Both the position numbers and the translations under genes were made by a program. DNA of 64,000 bases from Oceanimonas doudoroffii (GTDB lineage: Bacteria > Pseudomonadota > Gammaproteobacteria > Enterobacterales > Aeromonadaceae): positions 62,001 to 126,000 of the forward strand of contig NZ_NBIM01000004.1 of assembly GCF_002242685.1 (NCBI RefSeq), given 5' to 3'. Below, piece after piece: positions 9,781 through 19,835 of the stretch (the first letter of the stretch is position 1; each line of letters opens with the position of its first letter). The notes under the pieces were generated by a model. That model was not told the DNA's origin and ran no database searches. It saw only the letters and a program-made list of their open reading frames with translations.

Positions 9781-10266
9781 ATGAGCAAACTGATACAACT
9801 GGATCGCACCGACAGGCGTATTCTCGATCTGATGCAGCGTCATGGCCGCATCAGCAATCTGGAGCTGGCCGAGCGGGTGGGACTGTCGCCGTCGCCCTGT
9901 TCGCGCCGGGTCAAGGCGCTGGAAGACGCCGGGCTGATCGCCGATCACGTCACCCTGCTCGACGCCACTCGACTGGGGCTGACCCTGCAGGCCTATATTC
10001 ATATTTCCCTCGACCGGCACACGCCGGAGCGGTTTGAAGCCTTTGACGCCGCCGTGCTCGGCTTTCCCGAAGTGCTGGAATGTGATCTGATCACCGGCAC
10101 CGAGGCGGATTACCAGCTCAAGGTGATCGTGCGCGATATGGAGCACTATCAGCAGTTTCTGCTGGGCAAGCTGACCCGGCTCGACGGCGTAACCGGCGTG
10201 CGCTCCAGCTTTGTGCTCAGGCGCATCAAGCACGACACCGCCTTGCCACTGGACCATCTGGCGTAA
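9781..10266 (+). CDS. Lrp/AsnC-family transcriptional regulator
   Basis: Feast/famine-type regulator of 161 residues: an N-terminal helix-turn-helix (about residues 5-60, LDRTDRRILDLMQRHGRISN) and a C-terminal RAM/AsnC ligand-binding domain (about 70-150, with GxxDY-like GTEADYQLKV). It acts as a DNA-binding oligomer responding to an amino acid or related ligand. The start at 9781 was chosen because GGGG at 9770-9773 has proper spacing to it; the ATG at 9775 is too close. The inverted repeat ACTAACAACTAGTTAGTT just upstream may be an autoregulatory site. Target genes cannot be read from the context. Confidence 0.88.
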   Translation: MSKLIQLDRTDRRILDLMQRHGRISNLELAERVGLSPSPCSRRVKALEDAGLIADHVTLLDATRLGLTLQAYIHISLDRHTPERFEAFDAAVLGFPEVLECDLITGTEADYQLKVIVRDMEHYQQFLLGKLTRLDGVTGVRSSFVLRRIKHDTALPLDHLA

Positions 10267-10293
10267 AACACCGCTAGGAATGAGGGGAAGCAC

Positions 10294-10539
10294 ATGCTGA
10301 GCTGTGATCAATACGACTATATCGAAATCGCCTGCCTGTACCATTATGCGATTACGCTGACCCTGGTGTCGGGGGAAGTCATCAGCGGCACCGCCCTCGA
10401 TACCGCCCGCAATGAGGCGCGGGCGGAATGCATTAAACTCGCCGTGGGTGACGGCGAGCGACTGCTGCCCCTGGTCAGCCTGACGCACATGACGGCGGCG
10501 CAGCCCAATCCGCATTTCACGCAGGTAGACTTCGACTGA
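10294..10539 (+). CDS. rof: Rof/YaeO-like Rho-binding antiterminator
   Basis: Small 81-residue protein similar in length and pattern to Rof (YaeO), which binds hexameric Rho and blocks its RNA-binding site to reduce termination. The diagnostic N-terminal pattern C-D-x-Y-D-x-I-E-I-A-C is present (CDQYDYIEIACLY), followed by an Sm-like small beta barrel (LTLVSGEVISGTALDT). It follows the Lrp-type gene by 27 bases in the same direction and may be cotranscribed. It ends 4 bases before the convergent GNAT-like gene. Confidence 0.82.
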   Translation: MLSCDQYDYIEIACLYHYAITLTLVSGEVISGTALDTARNEARAECIKLAVGDGERLLPLVSLTHMTAAQPNPHFTQVDFD

Positions 10540-10543
10540 GCGA

Positions 10544-11341
10544 TTACACCGGGTTGCGAGCGGTGCCCTGATGGCAGAATCGGCTGCTGTCGTAATAGAG
10601 CAGGCCATGATGGCGCGCCAGGGGGGCCAGCCGGCGGGCAATTTGCCGCCCCATGCGCTGACCGTTGCGGCTGGTGTAGTCGGCGTCGAACTGCATTGCC
10701 GGCGGTGCCGGCAGTTCATCGGGCAGTGCCTTGGCCAGCGGAGCCGACAACACGCGGCACACCAGCTCGGTCACCACTCGGTTGACCGCCGAGCCCACGC
10801 CGTAACCCTGCCATTCCGGCAGTACATATAGGCTGTTGAGGGTCATTTCCAGCGCCGGCGCAGGGCGCGCTTCAGGAATCTCCACGGCAAAGCTCAGCAC
10901 CCAGTTTCCCACCATACGGGGGGTGTCGGCTTCGTGGTCCAGCAGCGCCACATTGCAGCGATAGTGCATGCCGTAGTCGTAAATGCGCGGGGCCGCGTTG
11001 ACCCCTTGCTGCTCGGGCTGGCTTTCTCCCCAAAACAGCGGCCTGGGGGCATACACGTCTTCGTGCTCATGCAGGGCACGATGGCGAAAGTGCTCAAACA
11101 GGGGCTGATGCGCGGGGTGGTGCCAGTCCATCAGATCAAGGGAGAGCCGGTCGAGCCATTCGGGCAGCAACCAGGGGTAATCGGAAAATTCGTCACGCAG
11201 ACGGGTGTAGTCCAGCAGGTGATTGAGGGTCCAGTGGCCACGCTTGAGGTGACTGGCCTCGCGGACAAAGGCGTATTTGAGGTGTTTGAACAGGGGGTAG
11301 GTATCGGCGGCCACCCGCCGGCGCTGGCAAGGAGCAGACAT
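10544..11341 (-). CDS. Uncharacterised protein with a GNAT-like motif
   Basis: About 265 residues, no assured function. The middle contains a segment, LNSLYVLPEWQGYGVGSAVN, that looks like the beta4-alpha3 acetyl-CoA loop of GNAT acetyltransferases (Q-G-x-G-x-G/A), flanked by regions rich in histidine and aromatics. I infer an acetyltransferase-like fold, with unknown substrate. The ATG at 11341 is taken as start; a GTG at 11353 in the same frame is possible but lies almost on the AAGGGG purine run. Convergent with rof. Confidence 0.6.
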   Translation of the reverse strand: MSAPCQRRRVAADTYPLFKHLKYAFVREASHLKRGHWTLNHLLDYTRLRDEFSDYPWLLPEWLDRLSLDLMDWHHPAHQPLFEHFRHRALHEHEDVYAPRPLFWGESQPEQQGVNAAPRIYDYGMHYRCNVALLDHEADTPRMVGNWVLSFAVEIPEARPAPALEMTLNSLYVLPEWQGYGVGSAVNRVVTELVCRVLSAPLAKALPDELPAPPAMQFDADYTSRNGQRMGRQIARRLAPLARHHGLLYYDSSRFCHQGTARNPV

Positions 11342-11627
11342 CAGGTAAACCACCCCTTCTCGCTGTATTCACCGGTGGCCACACATAACAGCGGCCGCGC
11401 CGCCAGGCTGATGCCGCCCGGCCATGCACAATGAGAAAACTGCATAGGCTTTGTCTCCATTTTCGACACAAAGCGAGGCATTGTAAGGCCCAATACAGTG
11501 ATGTAAAGGCAACCTCAAGGTAATAACCTCTTTGCGCGGCATGCAAAACACTTTGTTTACAGGAAAAGTACAGCGACATATCAAATTCCAACTTTATGAT
11601 TTTAATAAAGCTGTTAATCTTTGCCGC

Positions 11628-11654
11628 TAACGACAAGAACTGTCTTGGTCGTTA
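11628..11654. promoter_or_regulatory. Inverted repeat upstream of the AT-rich lipoprotein gene
   Basis: TAACGACAAGA and TCTTGGTCGTTA form an almost perfect inverted repeat about 50 bases before the lipoprotein start. It could be an operator or leader hairpin. The rest of 11342-11702 is non-coding and grows AT-rich to the right; I see no other feature in it. Confidence 0.35.
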
Positions 11655-11702
11655 AAAACGAACTTTCATAAATGATAAGAACTCAAATCGCAGGTGGTAA
11701 AA

Positions 11703-12059
11703 ATGAAGAAAGCAATAATAGTAGCAACCCTATCAGCTCTTTCACTTTCAGCATGCTCTATGCGTGTTGCAGATATGACCGTTGGAAGCACCAAGAACTA
11801 CAACATTAATGCAGCCAAATTTGTCAAAGGAGAGCGAGTCAAAGGTGAAGATACCTACCCAGTGATTCTCTTTCCACTTGGCATCCCTAACGTTAAGACC
11901 GCAATGGACAAAGCTATCGAGACCGATAAATGTGCTGTGGGTCTTACCGATGTGGTTGTCACACAGCTTAACCACGCATTCATTGTTGGCTCAATCGGTT
12001 TCAGAGTTGAAGGGGATCAAATCATTGACACCACTCAGCCTGGTTGCAATAGGGGTTAA
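11703..12059 (+). CDS. Small lipoprotein of unknown function
   Basis: A 118-residue exported lipoprotein: a type II signal peptide with lipobox LSAC places the lipidated cysteine near residue 18. The mature part carries conserved-looking segments (TKNYNINAAKF, FPLGIPN, VGLTDVVVTQLNHAFIVG, FRVEGDQIID) and one further cysteine near each end. I do not recognise the family with confidence. Start: AGGTGG at 11692-11697 positions the ATG at 11703; the GTG at 11694 overlaps that ribosome site. Base composition is clearly more AT-rich than the neighbouring genes, suggesting acquisition. Confidence 0.72.
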   Translation: MKKAIIVATLSALSLSACSMRVADMTVGSTKNYNINAAKFVKGERVKGEDTYPVILFPLGIPNVKTAMDKAIETDKCAVGLTDVVVTQLNHAFIVGSIGFRVEGDQIIDTTQPGCNRG

Positions 12060-12159
12060 TGCAGGTACTGGCTATTTAGATCCGGCTGTGTAGCCCATCA
12101 CCATAAATATATGGCGGAAAAACAAAGTCCGTTCCCGCCATTATGGCTTGCCTTTTTGC

Positions 12160-12786
12160 TTAATCCGCAAAATCCATCGACAGAAACAGGCGACGGTAAC
12201 CCGTCGGCACCGGCGGTGAACGATGCCACAAGCCTCGGCCTTCTTCTCCTTCCCAGCCGTCGCCTTTCATCAGCCCCACATCGCCAATCGTCAGTTGCTG
12301 CCAGTGCTCCGGCTCCTGGCCTTTTTGCTCCAGCAGCTGCTCGCGCTGCTGAGCATTAAGCCAGTGAGTGCCCGGCCCGGAATAGGTGCTCACCAGCCGA
12401 CAAGGCAGCCGGTCCACATGAAAGCGCGGGCACATGGCGGTTTGCAGGCTGGCCAGGCGCACTCCAACCCGCTTCAGTTCAAACAAACAGGCAAACATCT
12501 CCGCCAGTTGCTGCACGTCGTCGGCCAGGGCCTGGCGGCCCGAAAAGTCCGGTAACTGTTTGATCAGCGCACCGGCAACCGTGTCCGGCGGCAGCAGCTC
12601 CCGCACACTGATGCGGCTGCCCGCCTGCAGCAGCTGCTGAACATAACCCTCCACATCGGCCGGCAGGGACCGCTGCCACACCGCCAGATTGCAGTCGGGC
12701 TGGTAGATACGAGTGAAAATCGCAGGCCCGCCGCCCTGCACGTCGACAGGGGCGACATGGGACAACGTCGGTTCGGTGATGCTCAT
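12160..12786 (-). CDS. DUF1826 protein, probable Zur-regulated partner of the zinc GTPase
   Basis: A 208-residue cytosolic protein of the DUF1826 type. It contains a C-terminal segment with [22 protein letters not shown], where histidine and cysteine residues could bind metal or heme-like ligands. Function is unknown. DUF1826 genes are often found beside COG0523 GTPases in zinc-starvation regulons. Here the two are divergent with a Zur-like operator between them, supporting a role under low zinc. Confidence 0.75.
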   Translation of the reverse strand: MSITEPTLSHVAPVDVQGGGPAIFTRIYQPDCNLAVWQRSLPADVEGYVQQLLQAGSRISVRELLPPDTVAGALIKQLPDFSGRQALADDVQQLAEMFACLFELKRVGVRLASLQTAMCPRFHVDRLPCRLVSTYSGPGTHWLNAQQREQLLEQKGQEPEHWQQLTIGDVGLMKGDGWEGEEGRGLWHRSPPVPTGYRRLFLSMDFAD

Positions 12787-12825
12787 GGCCGGAGTTCCTT
12801 ACTGATACACGGGTCAAAAAGATTG

Positions 12826-12840
12826 TGTTATGTTATAACA
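12826..12840. promoter_or_regulatory. Zur-type operator
   Basis: A perfect dyad TGTTATgttATAACA lies between the divergent DUF1826 and COG0523 genes and resembles the proteobacterial Zur box (GTTATAnTATAAC core). It would repress both genes when zinc is sufficient. Confidence 0.72.
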
Positions 12841-12884
12841 ACCAAAATCATCATAAACCATGGCAAGCAAGCGGAGCAAACACC

Positions 12885-14084
<1,200 letters not shown>

Positions 14085-14120
14085 ACGGGCAGACTGTCAG
14101 TTAACCAAGGTAAGAGTCGG

Positions 14121-14210
14121 TTACAGCACCCGGGCCAGCACGGGCGCAAGCAACGCCATGGCGATGCCGGTAAACATCATGGCAAGGCTGGCCACCACAC
14201 CGGGCGTCAG
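14121..14210 (-). pseudogene. 3' remnant of an LrgB/CidB-type membrane protein gene
   Basis: Reading leftwards, the frame gives a hydrophobic tail (TPGVVASLAMMFTGIAMALL then APVLARVL and stop) typical of the C-terminus of LrgB/CidB/YohK holin-antiholin-like proteins. No start or upstream body remains. It abuts a lysR remnant of opposite orientation at about 14205-14215, so the 5' halves of both genes are missing. Confidence 0.55.
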
Positions 14211-14352
14211 GCTGATCCCCCTTGATTCAGCCACACTGCGCAGGCGGCCTTCGGTGATTTGGCGGAGAAAGACAACCTTGTCCCCTGCGACCCAGGCCAT
14301 GATGCAGCTGGTGCGAGAACGCTTTGCCAGCGCCCCGAATCCTCATGCCTAG
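14205..14352 (+). pseudogene. 3' remnant of a LysR-type regulator gene
   Basis: The plus frame reads GVRLIPLDSATLRRRPSVIW and then RRKTTLSPATQAMMQLVRER, the pattern of the last 45 residues of a LysR effector domain. The DNA-binding part is absent. The frame is open to an ATG at 14158, but that upstream stretch belongs antisense to the LrgB-like remnant. lysR genes are commonly divergent from lrgAB/cidAB, so one internal deletion explains both fragments. Confidence 0.55.
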
Positions 14353-14424
14353 CCTTCCCCGACCTTTTCTCTTGCTCTGCTCTGACGCACAATAACCGCC
14401 ATTGTCGAGCCACGAGTCAGTTCA

Positions 14425-14907
14425 ATGAAAACCAATCTGATCACCCGCGCCGGCTGGCACAAGCTGGACGACGAGCTCAAACACCTGTGGAAGGTGGAAC
14501 GCCCCGCCGTGACCCAGTCGGTGTCGGAAGCCGCCGCCCTTGGCGATCGCAGCGAAAACGCCGAATACATCTACGGCAAGAAGCGGTTAAGGGAAATCGA
14601 CCGCCGAGTTCGCTACCTGATGAAGCGGCTGGAGGCGGTGAAAATCATCGATTATGACCCGCGCCAGGACGGCAAAGTGTTTTTTGGCGCCTGGGTCGAG
14701 CTGGAAAACGAAGCGGGCGAGATTGCCCGTTACCGCATCGTCGGCCCCGACGAAATCGACACCAAAAACAATCACATCACCATCGACTCGCCCATGGCCC
14801 GGGCGTTGATCGGCAAGCAGGTGGACGACGAAGTGCAGGTCCGCACGCCTTCCGGCATGAAGGAATGGTACGTCAACCACATTCGCTACACCCCTTTTGA
14901 AGATTAA
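14425..14907 (+). CDS. greB: Transcript cleavage factor GreB
   Basis: Binds RNA polymerase through its secondary channel and stimulates cleavage of backtracked RNA. The 160-residue protein has the N-terminal coiled coil with the acidic tip around residues 38-45 (LGDRSENAEY) and the C-terminal FKBP-like domain (VGPDEID, DSPMARALIGK, near 110-140). The K-N-L-I-T start and RYTPFED end match GreB rather than GreA. It is 3 bases upstream of tex, the same pairing as greB-yhgF in enterics, so one operon is likely. Confidence 0.95.
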   Translation: MKTNLITRAGWHKLDDELKHLWKVERPAVTQSVSEAAALGDRSENAEYIYGKKRLREIDRRVRYLMKRLEAVKIIDYDPRQDGKVFFGAWVELENEAGEIARYRIVGPDEIDTKNNHITIDSPMARALIGKQVDDEVQVRTPSGMKEWYVNHIRYTPFED

Positions 14908-14910
14908 TTT

Positions 14911-17235
14911 ATGACCAATATCAATCACATTCTGGCGCAGGAACTGGGCGTGGCCCAGGCGCAGGTTAACGCCGCCGTGGGCCTGCTCGACGAGGGCGCC
15001 ACGGTTCCCTTTATTGCCCGCTACCGCAAGGAAGTCACCGGCGGCCTGGACGACACTCAGCTGCGCAACCTCGACAGCCGGCTGGGCTACCTGCGCGAGC
15101 TGGAAGACAGACGGGCGGTGATCCTCAAGTCCGTAGACGAGCAGGGCAAGCTGAACCCGGCACTGAAGGCCGAGCTGCTGGCCGCCGACACCAAGACCCG
15201 GCTGGAAGATCTCTACCTGCCCTTTAAGCCCAAACGCCGCACCAAGGGCCAGATTGCCATTGAGGCCGGCCTGGCGCCCTTGGCCGATACCCTGTTCAAC
15301 GACCCGAGCCGGGATCCCCAGGTGCTGGCCGAGCAGTTCGTCAATGCCGACGCCGGCGTGGCCGATGCCAAGGCGGCTCTGGACGGCGCCAAATACATAC
15401 TGATGGAGCGCCTGGCCGAGCAGGCGGATTTGCTGGAAGCGGTGCGCGGTTACCTGCAACAGCACGGTCAGCTGCAGGCTCAAGTGGTGGAAGGCCAGGA
15501 GCAGGCCGGCGCCAAGTTCAAGGACTACTTCGAACACAATGAGCCCATCAGCAAGGCGCCGTCGCACCGGGTGCTGGCCATGCTGCGCGGCCGCAACGAG
15601 GGTGTGCTGTCTTTGGGGCTGGCGGTCGACACTGAAGCCGAGCGTCACCCCTGCGAGGCCATTATTGCCCGCCACGCCGGCTGGCAGGACCAGGGCCGGC
15701 CCGCCGACAAGTGGCTGGCCGGGGTGTTCAGCTGGACCTGGCGGGTCAAGCTGTCGCTGCAAATGGAAACTGAGCTGCTGGGCCAGGCCCGGGAGCGGGC
15801 CGAGGCAGAGGCCATCAGGGTATTCGCCCTGAACCTCAAGGATCTGCTGATGGCCGCCCCCGCCGGTGCCCGTGTGACCATGGGGCTGGACCCGGGAATT
15901 CGCACCGGGGTCAAGGTGGTGGTGGTGGATAACACCGGCAAGCTGCTCGAGCACGCCACCGTCTATCCGTTTCAGCCCCACAACAAGGTGGAACAGAGTC
16001 TGCGCACGCTGGGCGAGCTGTGCCGCAAGCACAGCGTCAGCCTGGTGAGCATCGGCAATGGCACCGCCTCCCGGGAGACCGAACGGCTGGTGGAGCAACT
16101 GATGAAGCAAAGCCCTGAGCTGAAGCTGCAGAAGGTGGTGGTGAGCGAGGCCGGCGCCTCCGTCTATTCCGCCTCGGAGCTCGCCGCCAACGAGTTTCCC
16201 GATCTCGATGTGTCGCTGCGCGGGGCCGTCTCCATCGCCCGCCGGTTGCAGGACCCGCTGGCCGAGCTGGTGAAAATTGATCCCAAGAGCATTGGTGTGG
16301 GCCAGTATCAGCACGATGTGTCCCAGACCCAGCTGGCCCGCAACCTGGATGCCGTGGTGGAAGACTGCGTCAACGCCGTAGGCGTGGACGTGAACATGGC
16401 CTCGGCACCACTGCTGGCCCGAGTATCCGGTCTGACTCCTACCCTGGCCCAGAACATCGTCAGCTACCGGGACGAGCAGGGCGTGTTTGCGGATCGCAAG
16501 CAGCTGCTCAAGGTGCCCCGCCTCGGCCCCAAGGCCTTTGAACAGTGCGCCGGCTTTTTGCGCATTCAGGGCGGCAAAAACCCGCTGGATGCCTCGGCGG
16601 TGCACCCGGAAGCCTACCCCGTGGTCCAGCGTATGCTGGAGCGGCTCAAGCAGCCGGTAAAAGACGTGCTGGGCAACGCCGGTCTGCTCAAGACCCTGAA
16701 CCCGAAGGACTACACCGACGAGCACTTCGGCCTGCCCACGGTGCAGGACATTCTCAAGGAGCTGGACAAGCCGGGCCGGGACCCCCGCCCCGAGTTCAAG
16801 ACCGCCCGCTTTATGGACGGGGTGGAAAAGCCCGCGGATCTCATTCCCGACATGGTGCTGGAAGGGGTGGTGACCAATGTCACCAACTTTGGCGCCTTTG
16901 TGGATGTCGGCGTGCATCAAGACGGCCTGGTGCATATCTCGGCGCTCACCGACCGCTTTGTGCATGACCCGCGCGAGGTGGTGAAGGCCGGCGATATCGT
17001 CCGGGTGAAGGTGCTGGAGGTGGATCTGCAGCGTAACCGCATTGCCCTGACCATGCGCCTGGATCAGAGTGCCGCCGAGCATGCCGAGGGCAAGAGCGCG
17101 CCGCGCCGGGACGATCGCAGCCGGGGCGGCAAACCCGCGAGCCAGCGCCAACAGCGCCCGGCCCGCCGGGAGCAACCGGCTCCGCAAGGCGCCATGGGCG
17201 CGGCCCTGGCGGCGGCACTGCAAAAGAAAAAGTAA
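14911..17235 (+). CDS. tex: Tex (YhgF) transcription accessory RNA-binding protein
   Basis: A 774-residue cytosolic nucleic-acid-binding protein related to eukaryotic Spt6, involved in transcription and RNA metabolism. Domains in order: N-terminal helical region, YqgF-like RNase-H-fold domain around 325-450 ([15 protein letters not shown]), two HhH motifs around 490-560 (LNVAPL-type region, [14 protein letters not shown]), and an S1 RNA-binding domain around 645-720 ([19 protein letters not shown]). It ends in a basic low-complexity tail rich in R, Q and A. Its initiation codon lies 3 bases after the greB stop. A terminator follows. Confidence 0.95.
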   Translation: MTNINHILAQELGVAQAQVNAAVGLLDEGATVPFIARYRKEVTGGLDDTQLRNLDSRLGYLRELEDRRAVILKSVDEQGKLNPALKAELLAADTKTRLEDLYLPFKPKRRTKGQIAIEAGLAPLADTLFNDPSRDPQVLAEQFVNADAGVADAKAALDGAKYILMERLAEQADLLEAVRGYLQQHGQLQAQVVEGQEQAGAKFKDYFEHNEPISKAPSHRVLAMLRGRNEGVLSLGLAVDTEAERHPCEAIIARHAGWQDQGRPADKWLAGVFSWTWRVKLSLQMETELLGQARERAEAEAIRVFALNLKDLLMAAPAGARVTMGLDPGIRTGVKVVVVDNTGKLLEHATVYPFQPHNKVEQSLRTLGELCRKHSVSLVSIGNGTASRETERLVEQLMKQSPELKLQKVVVSEAGASVYSASELAANEFPDLDVSLRGAVSIARRLQDPLAELVKIDPKSIGVGQYQHDVSQTQLARNLDAVVEDCVNAVGVDVNMASAPLLARVSGLTPTLAQNIVSYRDEQGVFADRKQLLKVPRLGPKAFEQCAGFLRIQGGKNPLDASAVHPEAYPVVQRMLERLKQPVKDVLGNAGLLKTLNPKDYTDEHFGLPTVQDILKELDKPGRDPRPEFKTARFMDGVEKPADLIPDMVLEGVVTNVTNFGAFVDVGVHQDGLVHISALTDRFVHDPREVVKAGDIVRVKVLEVDLQRNRIALTMRLDQSAAEHAEGKSAPRRDDRSRGGKPASQRQQRPARREQPAPQGAMGAALAAALQKKK

Positions 17236-17257
17236 GGCGATTGCCGTCATCACACCA

Positions 17258-17287
17258 ACGCGGGCCTCGGCCCGCGTTTTCATTTTT
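17258..17287 (+). terminator. Intrinsic terminator after tex
   Basis: Nine-base-pair stem ACGCGGGCC / GGCCCGCGT with a 2-base loop, then TTTCATTTTT. Confidence 0.8.
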
Positions 17288-17353
17288 GCAGCAAAACAAC
17301 CCCGGCGGTGCTGTCTATAGTGAGAGCATCGCGTTCGGCACAAGGACATTGCC

Positions 17354-18592
17354 ATGACCACCCTTACCCTTAAAAACCGTGCCGCCTGGTCCTGGGCACT
17401 GTACGACTGGGCCAACTCCACCTTTGCCACCACGGTGCTGGCCGGCTTTTTTCCGGTGCTGTTCAAGCAATACTGGGCAGGAGAGATGGCGGCAGCCCAA
17501 AGCACCTTCTGGCTGGGGCTGTTCAGCTCGGCAGCCAGCCTGCTGGTGATGCTGATGTCCCCCTGGCTGGGGGCGGTGGCCGACCGGCGCGGAGCCAAGA
17601 AGCGCCTGCTGCTGCTGTTCACCCTGATCGGCGTGCTGCCCACCCTGGGGCTATTCTGGGCCGGCGAGGGCCAGTGGTTGCTGGCGGCGCTGCTGTTCGC
17701 CGCCGCCAGCGTCGGCTTCTTTGGCGGCCTCACCTTCTACGACGCCCTGCTGGTGGACGTGGCCGCTCCGCAAGAGAGCGACCGGGTCTCGGCCTGGGGT
17801 TACGCCCTGGGCTACCTGGGCGGCGGCCTGCTGTTTGCACTCAACGTACTGATGGCCACTAAGCCCGAATGGTTCGGCCTGACCTCGGCCACCCAGGCGG
17901 TGAAGGTCTCCTTCGTGATGGTGGCTGCCTGGTGGACGCTGTTCGCCCTGCCGCTATTCCTCTGGGTGAAGGAGAGACCCGTCAGCGCCGGCACCGACAC
18001 CGGCTTCGCTGCCCTGCTGGCCATACTGAGACGGGCGGTCAAGACCCCGGGGGTACTGACCTTCCTTATCGCCTACTGGCTCTATATCGACGGGGTGCAC
18101 ACCATCATCCGTATGGCGGTGGACTTCGGCATGGCCCTGGGCTTTGCCAGCAACAGCCTGATCGTCGCCCTGCTGCTGGTGCAGTTTGTCGCCTTTCCCG
18201 CCGCCGTGGCCTTTGGCTACCTGAGCGAGTACATCGGTACCAAACGGGCCATCTACCTGGGGCTGCTAGTCTATGCGCTGGTCACCGCCGGCGGCTACGC
18301 CATGCAGACCGAGGGACAATTCTTCCTGCTGGCCGGCGCCATCGGTCTGGTGCAGGGCGGGGTTCAGGCGCTGTCCCGTTCCTTCTACGCCCGGCTGATC
18401 CCCGTCGATCAGGCCGGCGCCTACTTTGGCCTGTTCAACATGATAGGCAAGTTCGCGGCGGTGCTGGGCCCGCTGCTGGTGGGGGTGGTGGCTCTGGTGA
18501 GCGGCAGCAATCGGCTGTCCATCCTCAGCCTGCTGGTGCTGTTCGTGCTCGGGGCCGTGCTGCTGGCCCGAGTGCGCGAGCCCGGCCACTGA
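17354..18592 (+). CDS. MFS transporter, UMF1 (Atg22-like) family
   Basis: Inner-membrane major facilitator protein of 412 residues with about 12 hydrophobic segments. The N-terminal signature WALYDWANSTFATTVLAGFF and the loop GAVADRRGAKKRLLLLF are typical of the UMF1/Atg22-like branch, often linked to amino-acid efflux, though the substrate here is unknown. It is preceded by its own AAGGACA ribosome site and lies alone between the tex terminator and the next gene. Confidence 0.85.
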   Translation: MTTLTLKNRAAWSWALYDWANSTFATTVLAGFFPVLFKQYWAGEMAAAQSTFWLGLFSSAASLLVMLMSPWLGAVADRRGAKKRLLLLFTLIGVLPTLGLFWAGEGQWLLAALLFAAASVGFFGGLTFYDALLVDVAAPQESDRVSAWGYALGYLGGGLLFALNVLMATKPEWFGLTSATQAVKVSFVMVAAWWTLFALPLFLWVKERPVSAGTDTGFAALLAILRRAVKTPGVLTFLIAYWLYIDGVHTIIRMAVDFGMALGFASNSLIVALLLVQFVAFPAAVAFGYLSEYIGTKRAIYLGLLVYALVTAGGYAMQTEGQFFLLAGAIGLVQGGVQALSRSFYARLIPVDQAGAYFGLFNMIGKFAAVLGPLLVGVVALVSGSNRLSILSLLVLFVLGAVLLARVREPGH

Positions 18593-18705
18593 ACACGGGC
18601 CGCCACGGTCTGAACTCAATTCTGCTGACGTGGCTTTCAGGACGGCCCGGCATTCCTCGCCATGGCATATAGTGAGGACAGATCCATCATCATGAGGAAG
18701 AGAGC

Positions 18706-19776
18706 ATGACGCCACTGCAGGACAGGGCCGCCGGTGCCCTGATGGGCGCCTTTATCGGTGAGGCGCTGGGCGTGGGCCCGCACTGGTATTACGATCTCGG
18801 CGCCCTGCGCCGGGATCACGGCCACTGGATCAGCGACTACACCACGCCCCTGCCCGGCCGTTATCACCAGGGGCTGCGGGCCGGCGACGGCGCTCAGCCC
18901 GCCTTTATTCTCAAGCTGCTGCTGGGCTCCCTGGTGGACTGCAACGGCTACGATCACACCGACTTCTGCCACCGGCTTGACCAGCAACTGCTGCTGCTGC
19001 TGGATGGCACCCCCAGCAATGGCCCCGGCGGCTACACCAGCCAGTCGATACGGGATGCCTGGCACCAGCGGGTGGAGCAACGACTGCCCTGGAGCGACTG
19101 CGGCGGCCATGCCGACACCACGGAAGCCATTGAACGCACCCTGGCGCTGGCGGTGCGCTACGCCACCCAGCCCGCCCGGCTGGCGCACACCGTGGCGGCT
19201 AATGGGGTGATCACCCAAAGTGACGACAGCATACTGGCGATGACGGTGGCCTATGGCGCCGTGCTCGGCCAGCTGGTGCAGGGCCAGCCCCTGAACGGGG
19301 AACTCTCGGGCAAGCTGATGGCATTGGTTGCCAGCGGCGAGCTGCCCTATCATGCGGTTACCACCCAGAGGCTGAACCCGCCCGCCCCCGGCGCCGAGCC
19401 ATCCCGGGCCGGCAACTTCGCTTCCCCCGATGCCCTGCTCACGCCCTCTTGTGTGGCCCAGGCCGCCCTGGATCCCGGGGTGCGCATTGAACCGGCCTGG
19501 AAGGTGTCGCTGGTCTATGGCATGCCCTGCGCCAGCTATCATGTGCTGCCCGCGGTCTATTACCTGGCGGCGCGTTTTCATGATGACTTTGAATCGGCGG
19601 TGCTGCACGCCATCAACGGCGGCGGTCAGAATCAGGCCCGGGCCATGCTCACCGGCGCCCTGGCAGGGGCGCAGTGCGGCTTGTCGGGCATTCCCGAGCG
19701 CTTTATCACCGGCCTGACCGATGACAACCTGCTTCCCCTGTGCCGGACGCTGGCCCTGCACATAACGCCGGCGTGA
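18706..19776 (+). CDS. ADP-ribosylglycohydrolase-family protein lacking the canonical metal motif
   Basis: A 356-residue protein with the overall DraG/ARH all-helical pattern: an N-terminal GALMGAFIGEALGVGPHWYY (family GAAIGDALGxP) and a C-terminal NGGGQNQARAMLTGALAGAQ where active enzymes have NxGGDxDTxGAIxGAIxGA. The aspartates that coordinate the two metal ions are replaced by Q, N and Q, and the N-terminal aspartate by glutamate. It may bind ADP-ribose-like ligands without hydrolysis, or use another chemistry; this is inference. Closely related proteins with an intact family fold but unknown function exist. The preceding GAGGAAGAG is a good ribosome site. Confidence 0.75.
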   Translation: MTPLQDRAAGALMGAFIGEALGVGPHWYYDLGALRRDHGHWISDYTTPLPGRYHQGLRAGDGAQPAFILKLLLGSLVDCNGYDHTDFCHRLDQQLLLLLDGTPSNGPGGYTSQSIRDAWHQRVEQRLPWSDCGGHADTTEAIERTLALAVRYATQPARLAHTVAANGVITQSDDSILAMTVAYGAVLGQLVQGQPLNGELSGKLMALVASGELPYHAVTTQRLNPPAPGAEPSRAGNFASPDALLTPSCVAQAALDPGVRIEPAWKVSLVYGMPCASYHVLPAVYYLAARFHDDFESAVLHAINGGGQNQARAMLTGALAGAQCGLSGIPERFITGLTDDNLLPLCRTLALHITPA

Positions 19777-19835
19777 GCTGAAGGTTTGGTGGCTGTCGTG
19801 CGATAATGGCGCTCTTTGCCAGCACCCTGAACGCC

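Noticed and set aside
14587..17733. A 1048-codon open frame antisense to tex
   Set aside because: It mirrors the codon structure of tex, is Gly/His/Gln-rich without any domain, and has no ribosome site; it is a GC-skew artefact.
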